Positions 46,180 through 58,227 of a DNA stretch of 64,000 nt are shown one piece after another. Where the stretch lies: the NCBI GenBank assembly GCA_029990175.1, contig JARKIP010000030.1:18191501-18255500 (forward strand), written 5' to 3'. A program made the translations under genes and the position numbers. A model generated the notes under the pieces. It ran no database searches and was not told where the DNA came from. It worked only from the letters and a program-made list of their open reading frames with translations. The stretch comes from Petunia secreta (taxonomy: Eukaryota; Streptophyta; Magnoliopsida; Solanales; Solanaceae). Positions within the stretch are counted from its first letter, which is position 1. Every line of letters starts with the position of its first letter.

Positions 46180-48120
46180 TATACCTTTATGGTATACTTA
46201 TATCCAAAAATCCACATGCGTAAATTAGGCGGGGGTACATTTACACAATATACCTTTATAGTATACTCTCTTTCCACTGTATACCTTTATAGTATACTCT
46301 CTTGCCAAAATTTTACTTGTAAACCAGTATACTTATAAGGTATATAGTATACTAAAAAGGTATACAATGATAAAATGTGCACAAAATGTGCACTTTGTAG
46401 CAACACTATCCTGTAATAACACTAGTATATTTTCTTGTTTAACCAAAATGGCCATAGTTTGTAATTCCTTGAGAGTCATACTAACAAAGACCATATAAAT
46501 ATCTATAGACTCAATTAGGATCTTTTCCAGCTATAGATTTTTTGAGTTTTCATTCATCTATATGTTGAAATTAGGTACATCAGATTCTCATATGTGGTTT
46601 GGTCCAACTATCAGGGTCACTAATCTTTGTCCCCTTTCTGCAGCTCCCAAATGTCACGGAGTTGGCGAGACTGGTATATGCTAGATGGTTTGTTTACCAC
46701 TACCATCTCTTCAAGGTAGCAAGGAAATCTTAGTGAAGTATATCAAAATGGAGAGCTATGTCAACGTATATAGAGTACTGAAGATGGCTAATAGGTTGCA
46801 GATAGGGTACTTGAAGTGATCGACATGCAATGAGAATTGTGGTTAAATTTTGAGTCAATGTGGCGAAAAATTTGGCCATACTTGAACCAAAATTCGGAGA
46901 AAAAACTTAATGAACTACTACTATTTTGGTAATGTACACCTTACTTGTATACTGTTGTACTGAAGAAGTCCAGTGAAAAAAATCGATGAACTAGAATTCT
47001 TCTTTGCCTTACTCTTGTTCTTCTTACACATCTTATTCTTTTTTAGCAATTTGATAAGATCACTCAAAAATATTAAAAAGTAGTTTTATCAAGTTTTTGG
47101 TTATTTTGGTATATACATTTTTTTGTTTGAACCGAAGTGAGATTTTGTATTGTAACAAAATTATATTTGTATACCATTCCTGTATACTATATACTAGAAA
47201 GATATACAATAGAAGCATGGTTTTCTCTTAATATAAAAGTATACTGTGACAAATCAAACTTTGTATACCATTGCGGTAAATCATATACTACAAAAGTATA
47301 TAATAGAAATATATTCTTTTAGTTAGTAGACATAAATATGTTGACCAAAAAGAAAGTCTTGTACCTTTGGGAAAGTCGTATACAATTCGAGCAATATCAC
47401 ATATTAGAAAGATATCGAATAGCGAGATGGTTTTTTTTTTTAGTTGTATACCATTGGGGTTTATCATATACTAGAAATGTATACAAAAGAAGCAACATTT
47501 TCTTTTTGTTTATAAGCAAATATATTGTGACATTTTAAAGTTGTATACCATTGGGGTATACTGTATACTGGAAAAGTATACAACAGAACCATGGTTTCCT
47601 TTTAGTTTATACACAAATATATTGTAACAAATTATATTTGTATACCATTCCACAATACCATATACTAGAAAGGTATACAATAGAAGCATGATTTTTTCTT
47701 AATAAAAAAGTATAATGTGGCAAATCTAACTTGTATACCATTGTGGTAAACCATATACTACAAAAGTACATAATATACTGCAAAAGGTATAGAACAAAAA
47801 AATGTACAGAAACAACACCACTACCAGAGAGCTCTGCCATTGGGTATATTGTATACAATAAAGCAATACAGAAGAAAAAATAAGTTATAGAATAAGTTGC
47901 ATATTGTTAGGGGTATATTTTCTTCTGTATACCTTTCTGGTATTCAGTATACCCTGATGGTACACTGCTTTAATTTTAAGGTATATAGACAAATAAATTC
48001 AGTATACCCTGTTTAATTTTAAGGTATATAGACAAATAAGTTAATTAACCAGTAAACATACAGGGTATACTGTAAAACAACAGGGTATACAATGAAATAC
48101 CTATATTAAACAAATTTTAC
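46180..48120. repeat. GTATAC palindrome arrays, centre of the 8-kb MULE
   Basis: Dense copies at 46180-46380 and 47100-48115. A recurring higher-order unit is TTGTATACCATTGNGGTATA, then CTGTATACTAGAAAGGTATA and CAATAGAAGCATGATTTTC, repeating about every 90-100 bases. Confidence 0.85.
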
Positions 48121-48444
48121 TAAACGGTAAAGAATAATTGATATTGAACTAAATAAACCACTGTACGAACAACATACCATTTTGTCATTTATTTAAAATA
48201 ACAACTGGACGTACATAACAATTTGAAAACATTGACAATGAAAACTGTCAACTTAAGTGCAAATAAAACTATGTATCATTAATAGAATATAACTGCATGT
48301 TCAAATCAGCACTTTCTCAAGAAAAAACTGCATGTTCACAGTTAAAAAAAATTCCATCGTGTAACTGCAAGATGACACCATTCAAACTGATATGTTAAAG
48401 TCTTTTCATTCTGCAATTCGTCTTGCAAGATGATGTCATCCATC

Positions 48445-48861
48445 TCAGCATAAGTTACTGGCATTTAACAACAGAGGTAATTGGAAAGCATATGCCATTA
48501 CTACTTGCTTAACTTCATCGGCAACATCTGGGTTTTGATGAAAGTCGTATATGTATATGCACCTATCACGGAACGAAACCCTTCCTAGGATCCAATGCCA
48601 CTCCACTAACACATGCATAGGAAGGAGGACCTCATCAACATTCTTCCATGGAGTGTTACATAACAGCCTGTCACCAATGATATACTCCTTCAAAATAAGT
48701 TTTGTTGCTGCTAGTCCCTGATTCCCTTCTATACCTATGAACTTCTTATATAGACTTTGAATGGCATTGTCAAAATAGTTGTTTGTTGTTGTTATCTTCG
48801 CTTTAACTCCATATTTTGCCTTCTTCCGAACGTAGTAGAAAATGACATCTATGTGCTTCAA
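48445..48861 (-). pseudogene. Ulp1 (C48) peptidase domain fragment
   Basis: The frame reads MKHIDVIFYYVRKKAKYGVK, then AIQSLYKKFIGIEGNQG, RLLCNTPWKNVDEVLLPMHV, VEWHWILGRVSF and CIYIYDFHQNPD. The HW and YD positions correspond to the His and Asp of the Ulp1 catalytic triad. This is the plant-transposon type of Ulp1 domain. The third, cysteine-bearing segment is not present before the stop. Upstream (48865-48910) is GTATAC-bearing intron-like sequence. It belongs to the 8-kb MULE but differs clearly from the Ulp domain of the 10-kb element. Confidence 0.8.
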
Positions 48862-49918
48862 GACAACTATATTCCATAAGTATACAATCTAACATAATAG
48901 TATACTAACCAAAACTAAATATATCACAACGGAAAAAGAAGCAGTAGTCTTTTTTAGTTTTTCTCATTTTATTATGAATGGAATGTTCAAAATTGAAGAC
49001 GGTTCATATTCTCATTAGTAAACTCAAGAAGGCAATTCATTATAAACTCAGTAAACCAGTATACTTGTAAGACATACTATATACCAAAAAATATACAATT
49101 ACCAAATGTGCAGAAATTGCAGTAGCAGGAAATGCTATGCTTTTTGTAACAACTACCAAAGAATCACAATTGACAGCAATTAAAAAAATACATTTCAATT
49201 ATATCAACATTCCGATTGCCTATTGCACAATAATATTGTTGAATGTCCAATGCCAGAGGTTTCCCAGTTTGCCAAAAAAAAAAAAAGAAGAAGAAAGAAA
49301 GGTGGGGGAGGGGGGTGGGGTAGGGAAGAAACTCAGGAAATCAATGGATCTTCAACTCAGCCAAACAGTATACTTATAGAGTATATTGTATATGATAAAG
49401 GTATATAATGATGATAAACTAAACAAGACATACCACAGTGGAAAAGGAAGCAGTGCTCCTTGTTAACTCCCAAAACCACTATTTATCATTATTCTTTGGT
49501 TAATCCTTAAGATACTGTCTCATTCCTTCTTCATTTACATTCCATAAAGAAAAATAATTAGGATTTAATTGATATAAAGAAGTATAGCTTTTCGTCCAAC
49601 TCAAAACTAGATGCCAGTAGCTTGACTCCATTCATTGCAAAGGATCAAGTATAACCCTGTAGTGACACTGTCCGCTACTTCCTGGCGTTGGAAAGCACAC
49701 ATTGAAGACTTTTTGACCAAAATGGATATCAATATCAGCACAACTACAGTTGACTTGGCAAAATCAAGTCGAGTTTCTCATTTTCTAATACAAAAGTAAA
49801 TACTAATTGGTTAAGAAAGTTAAGAAATAAGGGAAGCCAAGTAATATAGACGTCCCTCATCAGATTAGTATTAGTGCCTTACAATTTAAATAATAAATGG
49901 ATCATCTCCAAGTGAAGA

Positions 49919-50447
49919 AGTCTCTTTGTTAATGACATCATTGTCATACTGGGCAAACCAATCTTGATCTCTTTTCATTCCATCGGCACAACAATTACTA
50001 TCATCACTATCCTTGCAATCATCTCTAGTCGTATCCCAAGAAAAAACTGAAAAAGCAGCAAACCTAAGTATTGTTCACTAAAAGAATCTGGTATACTCTA
50101 TAGTAAAACGTATACAGTAGGAAAAATATTTTTGTCAACTTGTTGTAAAATAGTTAAACAAGTATACTTTTATGGTATACATAGTACTGCAATTGTATAC
50201 AGTAGGAAAATAACTTTTTGTTATATTTCCAAGGCTGAACCTACAATGTTAAGCTGGTATACCATTGAGGTACTAAAATGGTATACAACTTTGGATCATA
50301 AACCGAAAAAAGTACCTTTGGATACGGCGCAACTTTAGCTTTGGCAAGTGAAGCAACAACTGAATGCACCTCATAATGAAAACCTTCTCTTTGTTGTCCA
50401 TACCCTCGACGTTCACCTACTGTAGTACTGGCAAGGACCTCCTTCAT
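49919..50447 (-). pseudogene. Two exons of an unidentified minus-strand gene in the 8-kb MULE
   Basis: Exon a (50447-50313) reads MKEVLASTTVGERRGYGQQR to KVAPYPK and ends at AAG|GTACTT. After an intron with GTATAC copies and a TTTTTCAG acceptor, exon b (about 50047 to 49919) reads WDTTRDDCKDSDDSNC to LGDDPFII and stops. Family not recognised; it may be the acidic N-terminal part of the Ulp gene or a captured piece. Confidence 0.35.
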
Positions 50448-50449
50448 TT

Positions 50450-50600
50450 ACAAAGGTATACCATTTGGTGTATACTATATACTAGAAAGGTATACAACAG
50501 AAGCATGATTTTCTCTTAATACAAAAGTATACTGTGACAAATCAAAGGGGTATACCATTGTGATATACTGTATATTAGAAAGTATATGATAGAAGCATCC
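50450..50600. repeat. GTATAC cluster, right part of the 8-kb MULE
   Basis: Same higher-order unit as at 47100-48115 (ATACTAGAAAGGTATACAAC). It ends about 0.6 kb before the right terminal repeat. Confidence 0.8.
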
Positions 50601-51522
50601 AAACCATAGTTGTTCCCATGGCCGAAACACTCCCCACCAGCAGGAATATCTACCACTCCGTACCGCCGCAAATCCACCAACAGTCCGCCGTCAACCGCCG
50701 CAGTCCGACGACTGGAAATTTACAAAAATAGATGAATGAGACCGCTTCCTCCTCCACTTTCTATTTCGACTAATGGTTTCACCAAAATCACTTGGGATTA
50801 AAGTAGATCGGGCCTTGAAAGTGGCGGAACCCCAACTCCGGCAACCATTTCTCTGATGCACCCTTCCCGTTTTCTCCCTTTTTATTACTGTTACGTCTCT
50901 TTTCTTCCTTTAGAAAAATTACAATATCTATTAGTTGAATCCTATTCGCCACCTAATTGAACGAAATTTCCACCTTTATTGATACTTAATTTGTACTTGA
51001 GAGAGATTAGTTTGAAGTGGATCCAATTCTGAAAGTATACGAATGTTTTGGACCTGGAGAAGTGGGAGATAAAGTGGGTATTAGGTAATTAGTTTAGCGG
51101 GTAGCTGGGGTAATATTTAAAAGTTATGGGTAGGGGCTATAATTACTTTAGCTTGTGTGGGTATTTTTGTAAGTCACCCTTTTTTTCATCTAACCAATCA
51201 TATCTCGGCCTGGTTCCTTTATCTGGAATTGTCATCCAAACATATATTATTTTATTAAAACCAAACGCAAATCTACGGTAGCGGGTAGATAGAAAATTTT
51301 CATGACAACACAACTAAAGTTTAGTGTAAGATCTGATCCCTACAGTGCACTATTACATTTGAGCATAAGAGGGCACTATAAGAAATTGCAATTGTTAAGA
51401 TGAACGCAACAGAAAATATTGGAGACTTCAATCTTTTTTTCTTATCCTAGTATCTGTTGTTAGAAAGGGAGCTTAGAATAATGGGTAAAGTTATCTTTAT
51501 TCGTGGTTGTTTTTATTTTTTG

Positions 51523-52746
51523 TGTATTGGTCGATTTCTGTTCGATCACACAGAGGACACGTGTTCGATTATGTGGCAAAGCTATAATGGATTCCGAAGA
51601 CATGTCTAGGTGAGATCGACATGGAAAAAGCTTCGACTACTGGCGCGATCGATTATGATATATTGAGATCGGAATGTTTCGAAGACAGCCGTTTTAGCAG
51701 ATAACTTCAGATGACCTTATCCCGTTTTTATCGGAACGAATCCAGCGCAATCCGCGGAACGTGGACAACTGCTGAAGAAACATGGAGAGATGGAGTTCTT
51801 CTAGGGTTGGGAACTCCACGCTTTAGTTCATCTATAAATAGACCCCTATCTCTTCTATTTGAAACTTACGTTGATCAGAACAAGAATACCCCCTTTTACT
51901 TCTATCAAATATATATTACTATCCACTATATCATTGTTGTTACAAAAGTCTCTTATTGTCGTTGCAAGTTCAACCATTGTATTAAACATCAATCACGGCT
52001 TGATTCAGACGTGGAGGAGGATTTCTCTTTCATCAAAGCATCAACCAACGATTCAATACAATAAGCTTTACCGCTTTAATTTATTTATTATTTATTGTTT
52101 TCTTGTTATTCGTTTAAGTCCATTGTCCAACATACCTATTTATCATCATCGTTTTCACTAATTCTCTACTATCGCATTAATTGAAAACTGCTTGATTAAG
52201 TGTATTCATTGATCAATATCAATCACATTAAAATGACAGTCATCATTGTTTGGTTCGTGGCATTAATTCGATAAAATCCGTTTAGTCAATTGCATCTTAT
52301 TGTTTCATTCGAAATTGCCATAGAATAAGTCACGACTTCGCGTATTTGACATCGATAATTCAATTCTACTGTAACTTCATTCATCGGACTCTGTTGAAAT
52401 AACTTACTCGATATCGAAAGTAACTAGTTTGGCTGCTTTCGAATTCATATTACATTGATTGGTTGTGTTCATTTAGTTTATCATCGCATCTAGTGATTCT
52501 GTTAATTAATTCCGGATGCGATCATACTTGTCTTCGAATTGAATTTTAACATAGTTTCATCGGATCCTTCATTTCATTCACTTGAATTTGTTATTTGCAT
52601 TACGTTCGTTTTAACACGAAAGCGACCAATTATTCGTTAACGTAAATTGCCTATCAATCGATCAAATTGAGATATAAACGGTCGCCTTAGACTAAAATAA
52701 ATACAAATTTAATTGTAAAACCTGAAATATATTTTTAGGAAATAAA
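51523..52746 (+). repeat. 5' LTR of the Tat-like element
   Basis: About 1.22 kb, with a promoter-like CTATAAATAG box at 51832-51841. Open frames in it also occur in the 3' LTR and are not genes. Confidence 0.88.
51832..51841 (+). promoter_or_regulatory. LTR TATA box
   Basis: CTATAAATAG lies about 310 bases into the LTR; the same box is at 58537-58546 in the 3' LTR. It probably starts the retroelement transcript. Confidence 0.6.
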
Positions 52747-52749
52747 ATT

Positions 52750-52767
52750 TGGCGCCCACCGTGGGGT
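52750..52767 (+). other. Primer-binding site of the Tat-like element
   Basis: TGGCGCCCACCGTGGGGT follows the 5' LTR after three bases. It has the form of a plant gypsy tRNA primer site; the exact tRNA is uncertain. Confidence 0.75.
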
Positions 52768-52833
52768 CTAGGTAATCGATTTATTTCGAAATTTTAAATC
52801 GTTTGATACTACTTACGTTTTCCTTTTTGTCTT

Positions 52834-53947
52834 ATGATGGCAGATGAACGTAACATTGATGCCACCACCGCTTTGAACGGCCATCAACAGCTCAACCCTA
52901 ATGACGGGGTTCATGTTCCGGCAAATAATAAAGAATCAACCAATCACGAGCAGGATCCAATTCGCGACGACGTTCCTACTAGTTCACGATTGAATGCGCC
53001 TCAAGGACAACGACCCGGTAAGTAACCCGCGGTTGAAACTGAGTCAATAGATACGAATATGGCGCTGATGGTGTATTTGAGAAGGCATGATGCTCAGTTT
53101 TAAATGATACAAGAACAGTTGAAGATCCTGTCTAGCTCTATCGAAAATAGAGCGCCCACCTCTCCGATCACACCCGCAAGCATTCCGACTTCGGTTCCTC
53201 AGGGCGCCGTAACAGGGGGACTTGCAGCGGGAGTCTGATCTGGAGGATCGGGTACGGCCGTCGTGGCTATGGGAGCTCCAGCCTCCGTTACGACAGAAGT
53301 AAGAATGTTGGCTACGATGCAAACTTTGCTGAACGATATAGTAGATAAGAAATTCAATGAGATAAAATCATTTATGGAGAAACTGCCAGGTGTTCCGAAG
53401 TTAACGGACGAAGTCGATAAGAAATCAATTTCAAAGCGTCCCTTTCCGCCAAGTGCAGCCCCACTACCCATCCCTAAAACCTTCAAGCTGCCAGAAAGTT
53501 TGAGATACGATGGAACTACAGATCCAAGGGATCATATTAACATGTTTTCGGCTGCAGTTCAGTCGAATGACCTGACTTCGGATGAGATCAATTCAGTTAG
53601 CCTGAAGAAGTTTTGTGAGACGTTGAAAGGGGCAGCGTTGAAATGGTATTTGCAGTTACCCGAAAATGATATAACGGATTTCAATGATATAGCACTAGTT
53701 CGAATACAAGCACAGAAGCAGAGGGCGGAAAACTACCTCAACAAAAAAAATCAGGTATCGAGTTTTTAATGTAGGTGATTATGTACTGAGGATCAAAAGA
53801 CCGAAGAAGGATGAACCAAATGAAGGCAAACAGGGGGCAAATTGGGAGGGACCCTATCGGGTCAAGGCAGTAATCGGAAAAGGTTCATACCAGCTCGAAA
53901 CAATGGACTCCAAACCAGTCGACTTCAATTGGAATATCACACAATAG
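52834..53947 (+). pseudogene. Gag fused by deletion to integrase C-terminus
   Basis: The frame at 52834 begins MMADERNIDATTALNGHQQL and stops at 53025. Gag resumes (53263) with LPIPKTFKLPESLRYDGTTD, then ETLKGAALKWYLQLPENDIT. At about 53692 the text jumps without a break to RIQAQKQRAENYLNKKNQ. In a shifted frame it goes on as NVGDYVLRIKRPKKDE and NWEGPYRVKAVIGKGSYQLE, the C-terminal part of a gypsy integrase. Everything between these two parts of the polyprotein has been lost. Stops at 53026 and 53101 and the frameshift near 53760 also prevent a normal Gag. Confidence 0.82.
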
Positions 53948-55170
53948 AAGAAATATTACTTTTAAATTCTACGGTATCATCAAATTTCATTTCTTTTTAT
54001 AATTTCCATTTCCTCTCCATCGGGAGCAATTGTTTAATCGATTATCTGGTACTAACATTTTTAGATAATAGGCATAGTTGGAATCGAATGATGACAAACA
54101 TCACCCACGGACACTTGAGCTCGAAATGCTCCAATCGGGGTCGATAAGTCTGACGAACATTCTAGTGTGGTCTTCACCTATAACGATTCTTTCGGTGTTT
54201 GTCTTTCAATGATTTCGTTTCAGATGTCAAAAATTGAGGTCCAGTGTTCGACTGCTCATATTTCACACCCAAACACTGGGGGGGGGGGGGGATGGAATTA
54301 GTTGGATGGTCACACATTCGAATACTGGGGACTGCCCAGGAATCGGGGACTTCCCATCGAAGATAGAGACGAGATCGATTGAAGACAATACTGGGGACTC
54401 ATTCAAAATTCGACAAAGACTCAAGACCAAACACTGTCACTCGAACTGGGGACTCGTTCGTTTTTTAAATCGAACTAGAGGTTCGTTCAAGTTTGTCGAA
54501 AACTTCAAACCCCAACGCTTTTACTCGAAATTGGGGTTTATTCGTTTAGATGAGGCATGCAATATGTAAACGATCCATTAGCGATAAAAAAATCTCTCAG
54601 TGCCTTCAAACGGCAACATCATGTAACTGATCGAATCAACCGATCCTAAAATGTATCAAGTGCCCGATAGCGGCCAACATTTCAATGATATACAACACTT
54701 GGTCATTTTTACGACTTCTACACTTATTGACTTGTGTCATCGGTCTATGCATTGATGAATTTTATCATTCACTTAGTCATTTTACGTCCTCTACACTTGT
54801 TAATTCGTGTTTTTTGGTCTCTACATTGGTAAATTTTACAATTCCAATTTTTCGCTAAGTGTTCAAAATTATTTCCCTTTCCGAACCTAAAGGTGTTTTA
54901 AGAGTGCATTACGTGAAAGTAAGACGTCATTCTTTACTACGCACTAAAAACATTGGGCCCGATCACATTTTTTCGACGACTGTCACTCAAACGTTAAAAC
55001 TTCCGAACGATTAAACTAAACTTATCTTTGGAAAATAACACAACGATAAGAGGAGTCTTAAAGACAATTCATTCATTAAAGAAAAGTATTTACACACTGG
55101 TCAAACGACCTCATTACATCAAAAATCAAAAAGACTAAACCACTAGTCGAAAACAGCTTCAAGCCACATC
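53948..55170 (+). other. Non-coding spacer of the Tat-like element
   Basis: Between the integrase remnant and the end of the antisense gene. It includes a G12 run (about 54280-54292) and degenerate repeats of the type ACTGGGGACT...CGAA at 54280-54540. No gene. Confidence 0.6.
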
Positions 55171-57863
55171 TCATTCATCATCTCCATCAGAACCTTCATC
55201 GGATGAACTTGCTGGGAGACCAAGATCTTCACGAGCCAAACTCACAATGGCAACGACATCATTCAGTTCAGTAGGAATGTCAATACTCCGATCCAACATC
55301 TCTCTAAGGACATCGCGCCTCGACTCAGCAAGGATCAAGTCCTTCTTCTCCTCAAACTCTTCCTCGAGATCGCGTCTTAAGATGGTAGATTCTTTTTGAA
55401 GTAATAGGTTCCTCTTCGATAGACTGTCAGCCTGAACTTTTAAGTCTTCATTGCCTTTACGAAGGACGTTCAGCTCCTCGAACATGCCAGTCAACTCCCG
55501 ACTTTTGCTCTTTAAAGCAGAGTTGAGTTCGGCCATTCTCAAATCTGAATTGGCTTCGTGTTCGCTTAGCTGCTCGTTTAAGGCTCGAATCTGAGACTCC
55601 AACTCCGATTGGCGAAGGGCAAGCTCATTGTGCTCTTGTCAAAGTTGGCTAGAAGTTCAGCATGCTTGGCCTCCACAGTCTTCAATTTTTGATGCAGCTC
55701 CCCCCCCCCCCCGCCGAAGTAAGATGAACGATTTGCTCGTTTAATACTTTGGCCCCATCCTGAAGTTGGCGAATCCGATCAGCTATCTCGATCGCCATTA
55801 TATAATTCTGAAAACAAGTCACAAGTGAGATTCAAAGGGAAGAAAGAGAATAAGTGAGTTTACGCAAAGAGAAGGAAGAAAATAAAAGGTTTACCCTGAA
55901 AGCGCCAAAAGAAATCTGTGAAGGTAAGCTCAGATCTTCATGTGTGTTCAAGCGAGCCTGCTCCATCGGGCCAATAACATCGAAAAGGTAATCTGCAAGC
56001 CGCTTTGGGCACCTGAGCAAGTCAACATTGCGCGACATCGTTATCGTCATCGATCTGTCGCCCAATGCTTCAGAATCGCCTAGAGCAGCGAAGGCAGCAG
56101 CCTCTTCACCTCGAGGAAGAGGTACGACCGGATCAGCATGATCTGTACCAAAGAACGACGAACCCGTCTGTTCGTCGTATTTGGATTTCGACGTCGCCAT
56201 CGGCCAATCCAAAGCTGACATCTTTCCTTTTGCCGGATCCCTTTCCTCAAGGTCCCAATCAAAGGCTTCGATCATCGCTCCTCGAACTTCAGGCACGACG
56301 CCCAAAGAAATGATGGCACCCTCTCTGCTGGGCAAGCCTCCCGAGCCCGAAGTACCCTCTTCGGCTACAGAAGATAGGTTAAAATCGTCAACTGAAAGAT
56401 CTCCTTGTTCAGCCGCTTTAAGTTGAACAGTTGTCTCTTGGAGTCTTTCCCTCACGGGTTTTTTGGGACGCCTCACCAATCGGTCAGACCCCGATTCGTC
56501 CCCAGCCTCTTCCTCCTCGACGTCGATAATCGAGGCCATTCCTTCGGAGGCTTTCGCCATTGCAATAGCTGAGCTTGTCCTAGCAATCACATCCTCAATG
56601 GTTTGGGGCGTAGCCGATGAACTACCCCCTTGCCTTTTTTCCACTACCTTGGGCAAATATTTACTCTTCAAATCCTGAAAGGATTTCTTCTTCTTCTTCT
56701 TCTTCTTCTTCTTCTTCTTCTTCTTCAGAGGAAGAGCGCCATCGACCTTCTCATTGCTCTCGACTTCAATTTCCTCGTCGCTGGGCTCGCCTCCGGTACC
56801 TGTGATGCCTACGAAAATTTAAAAGTCAGTGGAAGAGCAAATTAGGATACAAGTTCAATACAAATTCAAGAAGAGAACTTACCATGATTTTTGGCTTTAA
56901 GGGTTTTTAGAGCTGCGACCAGTTTCCAAGCCCTCTGGTCGTTGGTCGTCTTATCTAGAACTCTGATCAACCACAGCACGATGTCAGCGACTTGGTCGAA
57001 CAGGACTTTGTCGGCAGAAAATGGAAAGATAAGTTTTTCTAGGATGAAGCTACAAGTTTACTCAAAAGTGAAAGAAACGGACAAAATGCTTGCGAGTTCG
57101 GTTCCACACGCTTGGAAGCGGCTCCCTTCCGGGCGCGGTCAATTGCTTATGAAAACGAAACGTTGATCCCACCCCCGAAGGTCATCATCGTTGTCGGAAA
57201 TCAAGGCCCGCTGGCCTTATTTCGCCAAGTTAATCACCCTTCCTTTATAAACTCGAGGGGAGTAGATATTGAGAATGTGGCGAAGTGTCAATTCCACTTC
57301 CGCCTTTTCTGCAATCCATCGCATGATTACCACCATTCTCCATATAGCCGGAGAAAGCTGTCCGATACAAACATTGTACAGCTTCCTCGATCACGTTGTC
57401 AATTGGAAGAGCGAAGCAGATGGTGAAAGGATAGGTCAGCACCACTGAATGGCCTTCGATGTGGGTGGCCAGAGTCGACTTCCTCGGAGGACACATCACA
57501 TCGATTTCGCGAGTCTTCCAACCACAATCTTCTCGAACTCGTGGTATCGACTCCGGCGTATGCACAATATACTGAATCGATCGGAATGTTCTTCTTATTA
57601 TTATTCTCCGCTTCGCTTTGAACACTGACCTTGCAGTCGTTCTCATAAGTGAACTTCTTCGGAAGAATCTCTGAATATGACTTTTTAGGACCAAAGTCCT
57701 TTACTTTTCTTTCTTTCCGCTTTTTGCCCTTCTTATCTAATGAAGAGCCGCCGACGGTGGAAATTTGCTCCGCCACCACGCCGGACTGCGGCGGGGCTGT
57801 GGCAGTAACAGCAGTAGAAGCAGTAACTTCAGCATCGACTATATTCTGAGAAGATGAAGACAT
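55171..57863 (-). pseudogene. Antisense gene of the Tat-like retrotransposon, coiled-coil protein
   Basis: Minus-strand coding blocks in order: MSSSSQNIVDAEVTASTAVT with a Lys-rich patch (KKGKKRKERKVKDFG) at 57863-57399; an acidic and Ser-rich block at 56671-55890 (TIEDVIARTSSAIAMAKASE, DESGSDRLVRRPKKPVRE) ending at a donor TTCAG|GTAAAC; and a long coiled coil at 55800-55171 (IRALNEQLSEHEANSDLRMA ... DEGSDGDDE). A GAA/TTC microsatellite (56680-56727), a C-run (55701-55712) and a frameshift near 55640 interrupt it. Frames in the first block also break. The role of such antisense products is unknown; the basic patch suggests a nuclear protein. Joining of the blocks is my reading of the splice sites and not proven. 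Confidence 0.6.
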
Positions 57864-58214
57864 TGTCAAGCACAAATTCAACGGTTTGAACAATTAACTT
57901 AAAGATTTGAAACAGAAATTGATGAAAACCAGTAAGAAATTTTGAGATTTACTTGAAGAATTTGGAGAATTCTAAGAGTTTTAGAAGTTGTAAAGTTTGT
58001 AAAATGGTCTTGAAGCTGGTATTTATAGGGCAGAATTCATTATTGCCTCGGCAACTGATGAAAACTGTCACCGCACGATGCCTGACACGTACGGCGATGG
58101 GAAGTTGAAGTGACGGTTCGACGTTTCATAATGGAGGGACACGAATGCTCCACGTGTTTTCCCGCCTGAAATTTTAAGCCACTTGCCAAGTTTTACGGAC
58201 ACACGCTTGGCAAG

Positions 58215-58225
58215 TTGGGGGACTA
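58215..58225 (+). other. Polypurine tract of the Tat-like element
   Basis: TTGGGGGACTA directly before the 3' LTR. It gives the start of plus-strand DNA synthesis. Confidence 0.7.
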
Positions 58226-58227
58226 TC

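Larger units (their letters stand above)
42994..51180. mobile_element. 8.2-kb Ulp-type MULE with GTATAC repeats and captured gene pieces
   Basis: The left end GGGTAATTTACACTC and the right end (inverted GGGTGACTTACAAAAA) align with few indels through AAACTAATTA / AAAGTAATTA and TACCCA, so they are divergent terminal inverted repeats. TTTTTTCAT flanks both sides. Contents: a short plus-strand exon (43300-43437), a Stowaway insertion, ribosomal protein S5 and zinc-RING fragments (+), an Ulp1 domain fragment (-) and a two-exon minus-strand fragment (49919-50447). GTATAC palindromes fill most of the space between. No transposase is seen, so the element needs help from outside. Confidence 0.7.

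Noticed and set aside
43279..51180. Search for a transposase in the 8-kb MULE
   Set aside because: No VDGTHL, SDRH or SWIM-type motif seen in any listed frame; treated as non-autonomous.
51711..52161. Frames of 117 and 100 residues, repeated at 58416-58866
   Set aside because: Both copies lie in LTRs, overlap the LTR TATA region and have no domain; duplication is due to the LTR pair.
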